The notes under the pieces are model-generated. The model ran no database searches and was not told where the DNA came from. It worked only from the letters and a program-made list of their open reading frames with translations. From Bacteroidetes bacterium GWF2_41_31 (GTDB lineage Bacteria; Bacteroidota; Bacteroidia; Bacteroidales; F082), in the NCBI GenBank assembly GCA_001769215.1, contig MEOL01000047.1:62001-126000 (forward strand): 64,000 nucleotides of DNA, written 5' to 3'. The position numbers and the translations under genes are program-made. Below, one piece after another: positions 9,297 through 17,174 of the stretch; position 1 is the stretch's first letter; every line of letters begins with the position of its first letter.

Positions 9297-10199
9297 TTAT
9301 TTGGCCATCAGGGCCGCCAGCGCGATTGAGTAAAGTTTTGTTTTTGTGCTGTCGCCTCGTGAAGATAAAACTGCAGGTACCCGGGCGCCCATAACAATTG
9401 CACCAAGTTCACTTTGGGCAAGTTTGGTGTTGGTTTTGTAAAACACATTGCCTGCTTCTATATTGGGGAAAACAAGGCAATCTGCATCTCCGGCTACTTT
9501 TCCTGCTATTTTCTTTATTTCGGCACTTTCTTTATCTATGGCAACATCCAATGCCAAAGGTCCATCAACAAAACCGCCCTGAATCTGCCCCCGATCGGCC
9601 ATTTTAGAAATGATGGCTGCATCAGTTGTGGAAACCATTTTTAGCGAAACCTGCTCGGTGGCTCCAATAATGGCTACTTTGGGTTCCTTAATTCCCAAGG
9701 ATTGGGCTACTTGTATCAGGTATTTAACAATAGCAATTTTTTCGTTTATTTCAGGCAACGGGATAATGGCCACATCTCCTACAATTAACAGTTTGTGATA
9801 ATTATCGTTTTGAATCACAGTAACATGACTCAATACTGCCCCAGGATTCATTAACCCTTTTTCCTTGTTTAAAATGGCGCGCATGTATTTATCCGTGCTA
9901 ACGAGTCCCTTCATCAACAGGTTACCGGCACCTTGGTTGATTAGTTCAACCGCTTTGGTAGCGGCTTTCATTTCATCGGGCTCATGAATGATGGTAAACT
10001 TGGCTATGTCGATGCCTTCTTCCCGGCAAACCTTGATAATGGCCATTTCATCTCCGACGAGTGTCCCTGTAACCAACCCTAAATCAATGGCCTGACTTAC
10101 AGCGGTAATAGTATGCGCATCATTGGCGTAAGCTGCAACTAACCTTTTTTTCCCCTGTGCCTTAAGCACTTCAAACATGTCGTCAAGTTTCTTGATCAT
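9297..10199 (-). CDS. ptb: Phosphate butyryltransferase (phosphate acyltransferase family)
   Basis: About 300 residues from ATG 10199 (a GTG directly before it is the alternative). It transfers phosphate to butyryl-CoA, giving butyryl-phosphate for Buk. Family features visible: VAAYANDAHTITAV near the N-terminus, LLMKGLVSTDKYMRAILN, GVLSHVTV-like NPGAVLSHVTV, the ATEQVS segment, the GGFVDGPLALD block and a C-terminal GARVPAVLSSRGDS that resembles the phosphate-binding region. First gene of the ptb-buk pair. Transcription should start at the -7 box at 10229-10236, giving a leader of about 20 nt. Confidence 0.93.
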   Translation of the reverse strand: MIKKLDDMFEVLKAQGKKRLVAAYANDAHTITAVSQAIDLGLVTGTLVGDEMAIIKVCREEGIDIAKFTIIHEPDEMKAATKAVELINQGAGNLLMKGLVSTDKYMRAILNKEKGLMNPGAVLSHVTVIQNDNYHKLLIVGDVAIIPLPEINEKIAIVKYLIQVAQSLGIKEPKVAIIGATEQVSLKMVSTTDAAIISKMADRGQIQGGFVDGPLALDVAIDKESAEIKKIAGKVAGDADCLVFPNIEAGNVFYKTNTKLAQSELGAIVMGARVPAVLSSRGDSTKTKLYSIALAALMAK

Positions 10200-10228
10200 C
10201 ACGATTATTAAAGTTGTTAAATAATTAA

Positions 10229-10236
10229 CAAAAGTA
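10229..10236 (-). promoter_or_regulatory. -7 promoter box for ptb-buk
   Basis: Reads TACTTTTG on the minus strand (TAnnTTTG consensus), about 30 bp before the ptb ATG, in the gap between divergent genes. No clear -33 partner. Confidence 0.55.
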
Positions 10237-10274
10237 CAAACATTGTTTAACGTGCTTATAAAAACTTTTAAAAA

Positions 10275-10778
10275 ATGCTATTTTTGGAAAAAAAACCATT
10301 GGACAAAAAGATACTGTTTGTTTGTTTAGGCAATATTTGCCGCTCACCAGCTGCAGAGGCTGTTTTTAAAGACATTGTCGCAAAGAAAGGATTGGCATCA
10401 AAATTTGAAATTGATTCTGCCGGCACCTCCGGATATCACTCCGGGGAGCCTGCAGATGTCCGCATGCAGCAACATGCAAAAAAACGGGGTTATACGATTA
10501 CTTCTATTTCGCGACCGTTTGATCCAAAGTATGATTTCGACCATTTTGACCTGATTCTCGCCATGGATGAAGACAACCTGCACGATTTAAAAGAAATGAC
10601 CCGGAATCAGGGAGATGTAAAAAAGATTCATCTCATGACGGATTTCTCTGCATCAGGTCACCATCATCACGTACCCGATCCTTATTATGGGGGTCCACAG
10701 GGGTTCGATTTTGTGTTGGATCTACTTGAAGAAACGGGGATGGGGCTTTATAATTATATAGAGAAGTCCACTTCCTAA
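10275..10778 (+). CDS. Low-molecular-weight protein tyrosine phosphatase
   Basis: 167 residues. The catalytic P-loop CLGNICRS (C-x5-R-S) lies near residue 17, and the general-acid loop DPYYGG near residue 140, both as in LMW-PTPs of about 150-160 residues. It would hydrolyse phosphotyrosine, for example on exopolysaccharide tyrosine kinases, but no such kinase or capsule gene is near. The start has a short extension before the first beta strand (KKILFVCLGN). It is divergent from ptb with 75 bp between, and convergent with the rubredoxin fusion gene. Low-molecular-weight arsenate reductases share the fold; the DPYY loop favours phosphatase. Confidence 0.93.
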   Translation: MLFLEKKPLDKKILFVCLGNICRSPAAEAVFKDIVAKKGLASKFEIDSAGTSGYHSGEPADVRMQQHAKKRGYTITSISRPFDPKYDFDHFDLILAMDEDNLHDLKEMTRNQGDVKKIHLMTDFSASGHHHHVPDPYYGGPQGFDFVLDLLEETGMGLYNYIEKSTS

Positions 10779-10804
10779 AGTGGGTGGAGCCTGGTTTAGG
10801 AGCA

Positions 10805-11515
10805 TTATCTCAGGGGTTCAAAGTCCTCTTTCCCTGCCCCGCAAACCGGACACATCCAATCATCAGGAATGTCTTCAAACGCCGTTCCGGGAGGTATTCC
10901 GCTGTCCGGATCACCTTCTGCAGGATCGTAAATATGATCGCACACCAGACATTGGTATTTTTGTAACCGAGAGGAGTCACTTCTGGTTTCAGTCACAACA
11001 GGCTCTTCAGGTTTGATATAGGTTGGTGCATTTTTGGGGGCTTTTCCCTTTTTTACATTCCTGTAATAGGCATAGGTAAGGGGTTCTTTGGTTTCATGAA
11101 ACATTCCATAGTCGATAATTTCACCGATGAACACAATGTGAGAACCTACATCAGTTTGATTGATTAATTTACATTCAAACCAGGCAATACATTCCTTTGT
11201 TACGATCGGCACGCCTGTTTTCCCTATGATGTAGGGAGTGTTTTCAAACTTATTGATGTCCTTTCCACTTTTATATCCAAATAAACCAATCAGTTCCGGG
11301 GAGGCCTGTTCCTCAAGTACCGAAATTGAAAACAAACCGGATTCCTCAATCAGATGACTGGTAAAATTGTCTTTGTTACATGAAATGGCTATTTGGGGTG
11401 GTTCGGCAGTTACCTGAAAAGCCGTGTTGGCAACATATCCGTTCATTTTACCATGCGAGGAGGTACTAATAATGTAGAGCCCATAGGTAAGTTTAAAAAA
11501 TGCTTCTGTGTTCAT
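10805..11515 (-). CDS. Flavin reductase domain fused to rubredoxin (high-molecular-weight rubredoxin type)
   Basis: 236 residues in two parts. Residues 1-155 are a flavin reductase-like FMN-binding domain ([15 protein letters not shown], then [28 protein letters not shown]). After a Pro-rich linker, about residues 185-236 form a rubredoxin with the iron ligands CLVC and CPVCG and the [21 protein letters not shown] core. Similar fusions pass electrons from NAD(P)H to rubredoxin partners such as flavodiiron or rubrerythrin peroxide/oxygen reductases, so a role in oxygen tolerance is likely. No partner is encoded alongside. A possible -7 box (TAATTTTG, 11532-11539) lies just before the ATG. Confidence 0.93.
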   Translation of the reverse strand: MNTEAFFKLTYGLYIISTSSHGKMNGYVANTAFQVTAEPPQIAISCNKDNFTSHLIEESGLFSISVLEEQASPELIGLFGYKSGKDINKFENTPYIIGKTGVPIVTKECIAWFECKLINQTDVGSHIVFIGEIIDYGMFHETKEPLTYAYYRNVKKGKAPKNAPTYIKPEEPVVTETRSDSSRLQKYQCLVCDHIYDPAEGDPDSGIPPGTAFEDIPDDWMCPVCGAGKEDFEPLR

Positions 11516-11576
11516 GACCGTTGATTTTTTCCAAAATTAGTCATTTTTAATGAAAAAAATCCTGAGAACGGTTATG

Positions 11577-11897
11577 TCAGGTCAGGTTAAGATGACCAAT
11601 TTGGTCTGTAATCTGATGTGGACTAACATACTTGTTTAGTTTTACCTTTTTGCCATTTTCCTGGCACATGGGGCAGTGGCTCATTTTTACAGGGAAAATA
11701 TAGTCGCATTGATGACAATAATAGTAATGAACGGGGGTTGCCTTGCGGCGTTCTTTCATCACCAGAAAGATTCCTGCCAGGGGTGTAAGTAATAAACTAA
11801 TTAGAAAAATACGCACACCCTCCGACTTGCTGTCAATACCCATCCATGTTAGAATAAATGTCGCTAACAAGTAGATGGCAATAAAATACAATATCAT
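11577..11897 (-). CDS. Small membrane protein with C-terminal zinc ribbon
   Basis: 106 residues, not assigned to a named family. Residues 1-22 and about 30-48 are hydrophobic and should form two membrane segments (MILYFIAIYLLATFILTW, then a Leu/Ile-rich helix). The C-terminal half has two CxxC pairs (CHQC and CPMC about 16 residues apart), the pattern of a zinc ribbon on the cytoplasmic side. It stands alone between the rubredoxin fusion and udk, all on the minus strand. Role unknown. Confidence 0.75.
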   Translation of the reverse strand: MILYFIAIYLLATFILTWMGIDSKSEGVRIFLISLLLTPLAGIFLVMKERRKATPVHYYYCHQCDYIFPVKMSHCPMCQENGKKVKLNKYVSPHQITDQIGHLNLT

Positions 11898-12038
11898 GGC
11901 TACTGAGCTTTTAATTTAAATCTATTGGCAATTTTGAATCCAAAAATCGCAATGACTTAAATGGCAGCAGGATATAAAAACAACCGTTACTATGACGATC
12001 AGTTTGCCCGGTTCTACTATCCGAAAATGTAGTTTACT

Positions 12039-12683
12039 CTACGATTCCGAAGGTGTGATGACAGGTAAATGTCCATCACCAAGGTTCATTTTTATCCTTG
12101 AGACCAACATATCTATTGCCACTTTGTTTTCACCTCCCTGAGGGATAATCAGGTCCGCATACAATTTTGTTGGCTCGATAAACTGGATGTGCATGGGTTT
12201 CACGAATTTTTCATAGTGGGTGAGGGCATCGTTATAATTTCTTCCCCGCTCTTGCACATCGCGGCGAATGATGCGCATGAGCCTGTTGTCGCTGTCGGTT
12301 GCCACGAACATCTTGATATCGAGCAATTTTCTTAATCTGGCATTTCCCAGGATTAAAATACCCTCAACAATGACCACCCGTTTAGGCGCTACAGGAATAG
12401 TTTCGCCCGACCGGGCACAAGTAACGTAGGAGTAGATGGGTAATTGTATTGTTTTGCCCTGCTTGAGGGCATTCAGGTGCTCTACAAGCAAGTCGAACTC
12501 GATGGAATTGGGGTGATCGAAATTAATCTGGAGTTTTTCTTCCTGCGACAGGTGCCCGTTGTCGTAATAATAGGCGTCCTGAGGTATAAGAGCCACGCTG
12601 TTTTGAGGCAATGCTTCAATGATTTTATTTACAACGGTGGTTTTTCCGGATCCACTTCCTCCGGCAATTCCAATTATTAACAT
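12039..12683 (-). CDS. udk: Uridine kinase
   Basis: 214 residues, the normal length. Phosphorylates uridine (and cytidine) to UMP/CMP in pyrimidine salvage. The Walker A loop GIAGGSGSGKTT is at residues 4-15, followed by the PQDAYYYD segment, the substrate region NFDHPNSIEFD, the VEGILIL strand and the RRDVQERGRN lid. It has its own promoter, whose -33 and -7 elements overlap the terminator hairpin of the oadB operon immediately upstream. Confidence 0.96.
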   Translation of the reverse strand: MLIIGIAGGSGSGKTTVVNKIIEALPQNSVALIPQDAYYYDNGHLSQEEKLQINFDHPNSIEFDLLVEHLNALKQGKTIQLPIYSYVTCARSGETIPVAPKRVVIVEGILILGNARLRKLLDIKMFVATDSDNRLMRIIRRDVQERGRNYNDALTHYEKFVKPMHIQFIEPTKLYADLIIPQGGENKVAIDMLVSRIKMNLGDGHLPVITPSES

Positions 12684-12704
12684 AAAGGCACATTTTTAGT
12701 GATT

Positions 12705-12734
12705 CAAAAATAAGAAAAGAGGTGAAGCAACCAA
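12705..12734 (-). promoter_or_regulatory. Promoter of udk (-33 TTG, 19-bp spacer, -7 TATTTTTG)
   Basis: On the minus strand TTG (12732-12734) is separated by exactly 19 bp from TATTTTTG (12705-12712). This is the best full match in the window to the Bacteroidota promoter TTG-N19-TAnnTTTG. It ends 22 bp before the udk ATG, so the leader should be short. Confidence 0.65.
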
Positions 12735-12748
12735 CTGTTCACCTCTTT
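12716..12748 (-). terminator. Terminator hairpin after the mce-oadB operon
   Basis: AAAGAGGTGAA (12716-12726) pairs with TTCACCTCTTT (12738-12748), an 11-bp perfect stem with an 11-nt loop, followed on the minus strand by a T-rich tract. It sits 30 bp beyond the oadB stop and overlaps the udk promoter. Confidence 0.8.
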
Positions 12749-12778
12749 CTTTTAAAGTGTATTATTTTTTATGTTGAT

Positions 12779-14107
12779 TTACATTAAAAAGCTCATCAAA
12801 ACCCCGGCAGCAACGGCAGAACCAATTACCCCTGCTACGTTCGGTGCCATGGCATGCATCAACAAATGGTTTGACGGGTCATATTTAAGACCTTCTATTT
12901 GAACCACCCTGGCACTGTCGGGCACGGCTGATACTCCGGCTGCCCCAACGAGCGGATTTATTTTATTGCCTTCGCTTAGGAAAAGGTTCATTACTTTCGC
13001 GAAAAGAACCCCTCCCGCGGTAGCAACAATAAACGAAAGGGCGCCAAGTATAAAAATTAAAATAGAACCGCCGGTTAAAAAAACATCTGCCTGAGTGGAA
13101 GCTCCCACTGTAACACCGAGAAGTATGGTGACAATATCAATTAGTGGGTTGCGGGCCGTATCAGCCAGGCGCTTTGTTACACCACTTTCTTTCAGGATAT
13201 TGCCAAAAAAGAGCATCCCCAACAAGGGCAAAGCTCCCGGTGAAATAAAAGTGGTCAAAATAAGGCCAAGTATAGGGAAAATAATTTTTTCAAGTTTACT
13301 TACCGAGCGGGGAGGTTTCATGCGGATTACTCGCTCTTTTTTGCTTGTAAGCAACCTCATCACAGGTGGCTGGATCACAGGAACCAGGGCCATATACGAA
13401 TAGGCTGCAATGGCAATGGGGCCAATCAGGTTTTGCGTTTGCACGCCATTGATAATACCTCCGTTGGCCAATTTTGACGAAAGAAAGATAGCCGTAGGAC
13501 CATCGGCACCACCAATAATTCCAATGGCTCCCGCTTCGGGCATATTAAATCCCAGATAAAGTGCTCCAATGAGGGTAAGAAAAATCCCAATCTGTGCAGC
13601 TGCGCCCAGCAACATCAGTCGGGGATTGGAAATAAGAGACGAAAAATCGGTCATGGCACCGATACCCAGAAAAATCAAAGGTGGGTAAATCCCTTTTACA
13701 ACCCCGAAATACAGGTAGTTTAGCACACTCCCTTCCTGATAAATACCCAGCTGCAAATTTATTCCCCCATCTTGAAAAAAGGGAATGTTCCCAATGATTA
13801 TCCCGGTTCCTATAGGTATTAGCAGCAAGGGTTCATATTCGTATTTGATGGCCAGAAAGATAAAGAAAAGCCCCACGACAATCATAATCAAATGACCCGG
13901 AGTTGCATTTCTAAAGCCCGTGTAACTGATGAATTTGGCAATCCCTCCTATAATGCCCCCAACCCCATCGGGAGCAGAATTGTTTACAGTTTCGGTTGAA
14001 TTGCTAACAGGTTCGGCTATCCCGGGAATTTGAAACACCATAAAGTTTAAACCGACCAATAAAGCAATAATCCCAAAAACGGTGATTGCTTTTTTTCGTG
14101 CATTCAT
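12779..14107 (-). CDS. oadB: Sodium ion-translocating decarboxylase, beta subunit
   Basis: 442 residues of a polytopic membrane protein. In oxaloacetate and methylmalonyl-CoA decarboxylases this subunit splits CO2 from carboxybiotin and pumps Na+ outward. The family signature GGADGPTAIF is present, with further conserved GAMTDFSSLISNP, SFNMPEAGAIG-like and GASTQADVFL stretches and a GVAGVIGSA-type C-terminus. An N-terminal extension of about 90 residues with one membrane span precedes the usual core. It is the last gene of the operon with mce, mmdA, oadG and the biotin carrier, so methylmalonyl-CoA is the likely substrate rather than oxaloacetate. Confidence 0.93.
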   Translation of the reverse strand: MNARKKAITVFGIIALLVGLNFMVFQIPGIAEPVSNSTETVNNSAPDGVGGIIGGIAKFISYTGFRNATPGHLIMIVVGLFFIFLAIKYEYEPLLLIPIGTGIIIGNIPFFQDGGINLQLGIYQEGSVLNYLYFGVVKGIYPPLIFLGIGAMTDFSSLISNPRLMLLGAAAQIGIFLTLIGALYLGFNMPEAGAIGIIGGADGPTAIFLSSKLANGGIINGVQTQNLIGPIAIAAYSYMALVPVIQPPVMRLLTSKKERVIRMKPPRSVSKLEKIIFPILGLILTTFISPGALPLLGMLFFGNILKESGVTKRLADTARNPLIDIVTILLGVTVGASTQADVFLTGGSILIFILGALSFIVATAGGVLFAKVMNLFLSEGNKINPLVGAAGVSAVPDSARVVQIEGLKYDPSNHLLMHAMAPNVAGVIGSAVAAGVLMSFLM

Positions 14108-14123
14108 ATCAGTGATCCCCCCT

Positions 14124-14552
14124 TTAGTTTACTTCTAATTCAATTAATGTATCGTCCTGTAATACAGAATCTCCCGGCTGAACTTTAATTGAGCTGATAA
14201 TACCTGACTTTTCGGCGAGCAGTTTATTTTCCATTTTCATGGCTTCATAAACAAGCAACTTATCGTCTTTGGCCACTTCGTCTCCTACTTTTATAAACAC
14301 TTGTAAAATGTTTCCTGGCAGCGGCGCCTTAATTTTGAAAAGCACATCTGATGTTTTGGCAATCTTGTGCGCATCTTTGGGTCTTGAAATGGCCGAACGT
14401 ACTAATATGGGAGTTTTGGAAGTGCGCTCTTCCTTGTGAAGTTCTACGTTATACGAGGTGCCGTTTACATCAATTTTCGCAGAGCCATCCTCCAATTTTT
14501 TTATTTCAACTTCGTAGTTATTTCCGCTTATGGTGAACTTGAATTTTTTCAT
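14124..14552 (-). CDS. Biotin carboxyl carrier subunit of the methylmalonyl-CoA decarboxylase
   Basis: 142 residues. The last ~75 residues are a biotinyl domain with the biotinylation site EAMKMEN (the Lys of AMKM) and the flanking PLPGNILQVFIKVGDEV. The N-terminal part is a KFTISGNNYEVEI-type region as found in decarboxylase gamma/delta carrier proteins, joined by a charged linker. It carries CO2 from the carboxyltransferase (mmdA) to the membrane beta subunit. Lies 16 bp before oadB and 53 bp after oadG. Confidence 0.92.
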   Translation of the reverse strand: MKKFKFTISGNNYEVEIKKLEDGSAKIDVNGTSYNVELHKEERTSKTPILVRSAISRPKDAHKIAKTSDVLFKIKAPLPGNILQVFIKVGDEVAKDDKLLVYEAMKMENKLLAEKSGIISSIKVQPGDSVLQDDTLIELEVN

Positions 14553-14605
14553 TTGACTAACTTTTTTCGGGATTTTTAAAACCTGATGGTGATTTAAAGG
14601 ATAGG

Positions 14606-14956
14606 TTATCGGCTAAAGGTACGAGTACCGTAAATTTTTGAGCTCCAGGGTGAGTATACCTTCGATACCCGTTTTATGGTAATCACATCGCTTTCGTCGT
14701 CGTGTAAATCGCGGCATAAAAAAATGGCTAAGGCGATGGCAGCGGCCTCTTCTCCTGTGACCTCTATTTCTGTTTCCTGATGGGATAGTTTACCTGCTTG
14801 GGCAAGCCTTCGCCGGGTATTCCAGGCGAGAACCTTGCCCAGGTATAAAAAAGTATAGTAAAGGATCAGCAAGGCCGTAAAAACGATGGTATAACCTATT
14901 ACGGCAATAATACCGCCCTCTAAAATCAATTCGGGAATTTGAAATATCAAGTGCAT
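14606..14956 (-). CDS. OadG-family gamma/delta subunit of the sodium-pumping decarboxylase
   Basis: 116 residues with a single strongly hydrophobic helix at about residues 14-42 (GGIIAVIGYTIVFTALLILY) and a charged tail, the architecture of OadG/MmdD small subunits that hold the complex together at the membrane. In the tail EEAAAIALAIFL followed by ITIKRV and a Ser/Arg-rich end matches OadG family proteins of this phylum. It lies 20 bp after mmdA in the same operon. Confidence 0.85.
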   Translation of the reverse strand: MHLIFQIPELILEGGIIAVIGYTIVFTALLILYYTFLYLGKVLAWNTRRRLAQAGKLSHQETEIEVTGEEAAAIALAIFLCRDLHDDESDVITIKRVSKVYSPWSSKIYGTRTFSR

Positions 14957-14976
14957 ATCTTTATTGATTCACAGCG

Positions 14977-16536
14977 TTATAATGGAATATTGGAATGTTT
15001 CTTTGGCGGGTTGACGTCCTTTTTTGAGGCCAGTGTACGCAATGCGCGGATAATTCTAAATCTGGTATTCCGGGGTTCAATCACATCATCAATGTAACCG
15101 TAAGCAGCTGCTTCGTATGGGTTGGCAAATTTTTCACGGTATTCTTCCTCTTTCAGGGCAACATAGCTTAATTTTTCTTCTTCGGTGGCAAGTGTTGACA
15201 CATAAGTCCCTTCCAAAACTTCGATGGCTCCTTTGGGACCCATAACAGCAATTTCGGCTGTTGGCCAGGCGTAATTGAGGTCGCCCCTAAGTTGTTTAGA
15301 ACCCATCACATCATGGGCACCACCATAGGATTTTCGTAAGGTAATGGTCACTTTCGGAACAGTAGCTTCTCCGTATGCAAACAACAGTTTGGCGCCATGA
15401 ATGATGATGCCACCATATTCTTGTGCACTACCGGGTAAAAATCCGGGAACGTCCACAAAGGTGACAATGGGGATGTTGAAAGCATCGCAGAAACGGACAA
15501 AACGCGCGGCTTTTCGTGAGGCATTGATGTCGAGTACTCCTGCCAAAAAGTTGGGCTGATTGGCCACAATGCCTACAGGACTTCCGTTAAATTTGGCAAA
15601 ACCAGTGATGATATTTTGCGCGTAATTCCTCTGCACTTCCATAAATTCACCATAATCTACCACGGAGTAAATCACGTCTTTTACATCGTATGGAATGTTG
15701 GCATTGTTGGGAATAATTTCGTTCAGTAAATCTTCTTTACGATCTATGGGATCGGTACATTCAGTGGTGATGGGATCTTCCAGGTTGTTTTGAGGCAGGA
15801 AAGTCAGTAGTTTACGAATTAACAACAGCCCTTCTTCTTCGTCTTCGGTAATAAAATGAGCCACGCCTGATTTTTTGCCATGTACATCCGGTCCGCCGAG
15901 GTCTTCGGTGGTGATGTCTTCCCCGGTAACGGTTTTGGCAACTTTTGGTCCGGTAACAAACATGTAACTGTTCTGTTTGCTCATCATGATGAAGTCGGTC
16001 AGGGCTGGCGAATAAACTGCCCCGCCCGCGCATGGACCAAACACGGCTGAAATCTGTGGAATCACCCCGGAGGCCATAATGTTTCTCTGGAAAATTTCAG
16101 CATATCCGGCCAAACTCCGCACCCCTTCTTGTATCCGGGCTCCACCACTGTCGTTGATGCCAATTAAAGGGGCTCCAACCTTCATGGCCTGATCCATTAT
16201 TTTGCAGATTTTTCGTGCATAGGTTTCAGATAAGGATCCCCCAAAAATGGTGAAATCTTGTGAAAACACATAAACGGTGCGTCCATCGATGGTGCCATGC
16301 CCGGTAACCACGCCATCCGTTAGAAAAACCTGTTTGTCCAGGCCAAATTCTGTTGAGTGGTGTGTAACGAACATGTCATATTCTTCAAAGCTGCCTTCGT
16401 CCAGTAAAAGGTCAATTCGCTCACGGGCAGTCAGTTTTCCTTTTTTATGTTGCGATTCAATCCGCTTTATTCCTCCGCCCATCTTAGCCAATTCGCGTTT
16501 GCTTAACAGATGCTGGATACTTTCTTCGATTGTCAT
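14977..16536 (-). CDS. mmdA: Methylmalonyl-CoA decarboxylase/propionyl-CoA carboxylase, carboxyltransferase subunit
   Basis: 519 residues, typical length. Two crotonase-fold halves are visible: [26 protein letters not shown] and [17 protein letters not shown] in the N-half, VDVPGFLPG and the oxyanion-type [13 protein letters not shown] in the C-half. The family covers MmdA and PccB, which move carboxyl groups between (methylmalonyl/propionyl)-CoA and biotin. Here the neighbouring OadG, carrier and OadB subunits, and the epimerase just upstream, point to the Na+-pumping decarboxylase. It could work in the propionate branch of a succinate pathway or, reversed, in propionate use. Confidence 0.94.
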   Translation of the reverse strand: MTIEESIQHLLSKRELAKMGGGIKRIESQHKKGKLTARERIDLLLDEGSFEEYDMFVTHHSTEFGLDKQVFLTDGVVTGHGTIDGRTVYVFSQDFTIFGGSLSETYARKICKIMDQAMKVGAPLIGINDSGGARIQEGVRSLAGYAEIFQRNIMASGVIPQISAVFGPCAGGAVYSPALTDFIMMSKQNSYMFVTGPKVAKTVTGEDITTEDLGGPDVHGKKSGVAHFITEDEEEGLLLIRKLLTFLPQNNLEDPITTECTDPIDRKEDLLNEIIPNNANIPYDVKDVIYSVVDYGEFMEVQRNYAQNIITGFAKFNGSPVGIVANQPNFLAGVLDINASRKAARFVRFCDAFNIPIVTFVDVPGFLPGSAQEYGGIIIHGAKLLFAYGEATVPKVTITLRKSYGGAHDVMGSKQLRGDLNYAWPTAEIAVMGPKGAIEVLEGTYVSTLATEEEKLSYVALKEEEYREKFANPYEAAAYGYIDDVIEPRNTRFRIIRALRTLASKKDVNPPKKHSNIPL

Positions 16537-16602
16537 TTTTTTTGTATTGTGTATTTATGTTGGTACCTTCCTGAAACAGATGATTTTTTCAAATGAAAAA
16601 AA

Positions 16603-17013
16603 CTATTTGTTTTTATTTTCACAAAGTTCGGTGAGGACGCCAAAGGTAGATTTGGGATGAAGAAATGCGATGTCAAGTCCTTCGGCACCCTTGCGTGGTT
16701 TTTTGTCGATGAGTTGAACTCCCTTTTCAGCCAACTCATCAAGCGATTTTTCAATTTCCTCGACGGCAAATGCCACATGATGAATGCCCTGGCCTCGTTT
16801 TTCAAGAAATTTCCCAATGGGGCCTTCGGGATCTGTACTCTCTAATAATTCGATTTTTGTTTGCCCGATTTGAAAAAAAGCAGTCTTCACTTTTTGATCC
16901 CTTACCTCCTCAATGGCATAACATTTAATGCCAAGGATGCTTTCGTAATAAGGAATGGCTTCGTCAAGACTGTTAACCGCAATACCAAGATGTTCAATAT
17001 GAGATATTTTCAT
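16603..17013 (-). CDS. mce: Methylmalonyl-CoA epimerase
   Basis: 136 residues of the vicinal oxygen chelate fold, interconverting (R)- and (S)-methylmalonyl-CoA. It begins with ISHIEHLGIAV (first metal His), then the SILG and KTAFFQIGQTKIELLEST strands, and has GQGIHHVAFAV (second metal His) and a C-terminal FGVLTELCE (metal Glu). First gene of the operon; mmdA follows after 66 bp. A -7 promoter box lies 29 bp upstream. Confidence 0.95.
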   Translation of the reverse strand: MKISHIEHLGIAVNSLDEAIPYYESILGIKCYAIEEVRDQKVKTAFFQIGQTKIELLESTDPEGPIGKFLEKRGQGIHHVAFAVEEIEKSLDELAEKGVQLIDKKPRKGAEGLDIAFLHPKSTFGVLTELCENKNK

Positions 17014-17041
17014 GATAAATGAATTGCTGTGAAATATTTCA

Positions 17042-17049
17042 CAAAAGTA
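17042..17049 (-). promoter_or_regulatory. -7 promoter box for the mce-mmdA-oadG-carrier-oadB operon
   Basis: Minus strand reads TACTTTTG (TAnnTTTG), 29 bp before the mce ATG, giving a leader of about 20 nt. No -33 TTG at 19-20 bp. Confidence 0.55.
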
Positions 17050-17174
17050 AATAAACTATTGTGTTTCTTTGAAGATAAGGGGGATTATATTTGAAATTAA
17101 GAATGAAACCAAATAAACCTCTTTGCTTTTTTGAATTCAGCTACAAAATCAATAATATTGTAAAAAATTTGACC

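Noticed and set aside
11961-12032. Small ORF of 23 codons (MAAGYKNNRYYDDQFARFYY...)
   Set aside because: It is antisense to the minus-strand transcript region, has no promoter or ribosome site and no known relative; it may be chance.
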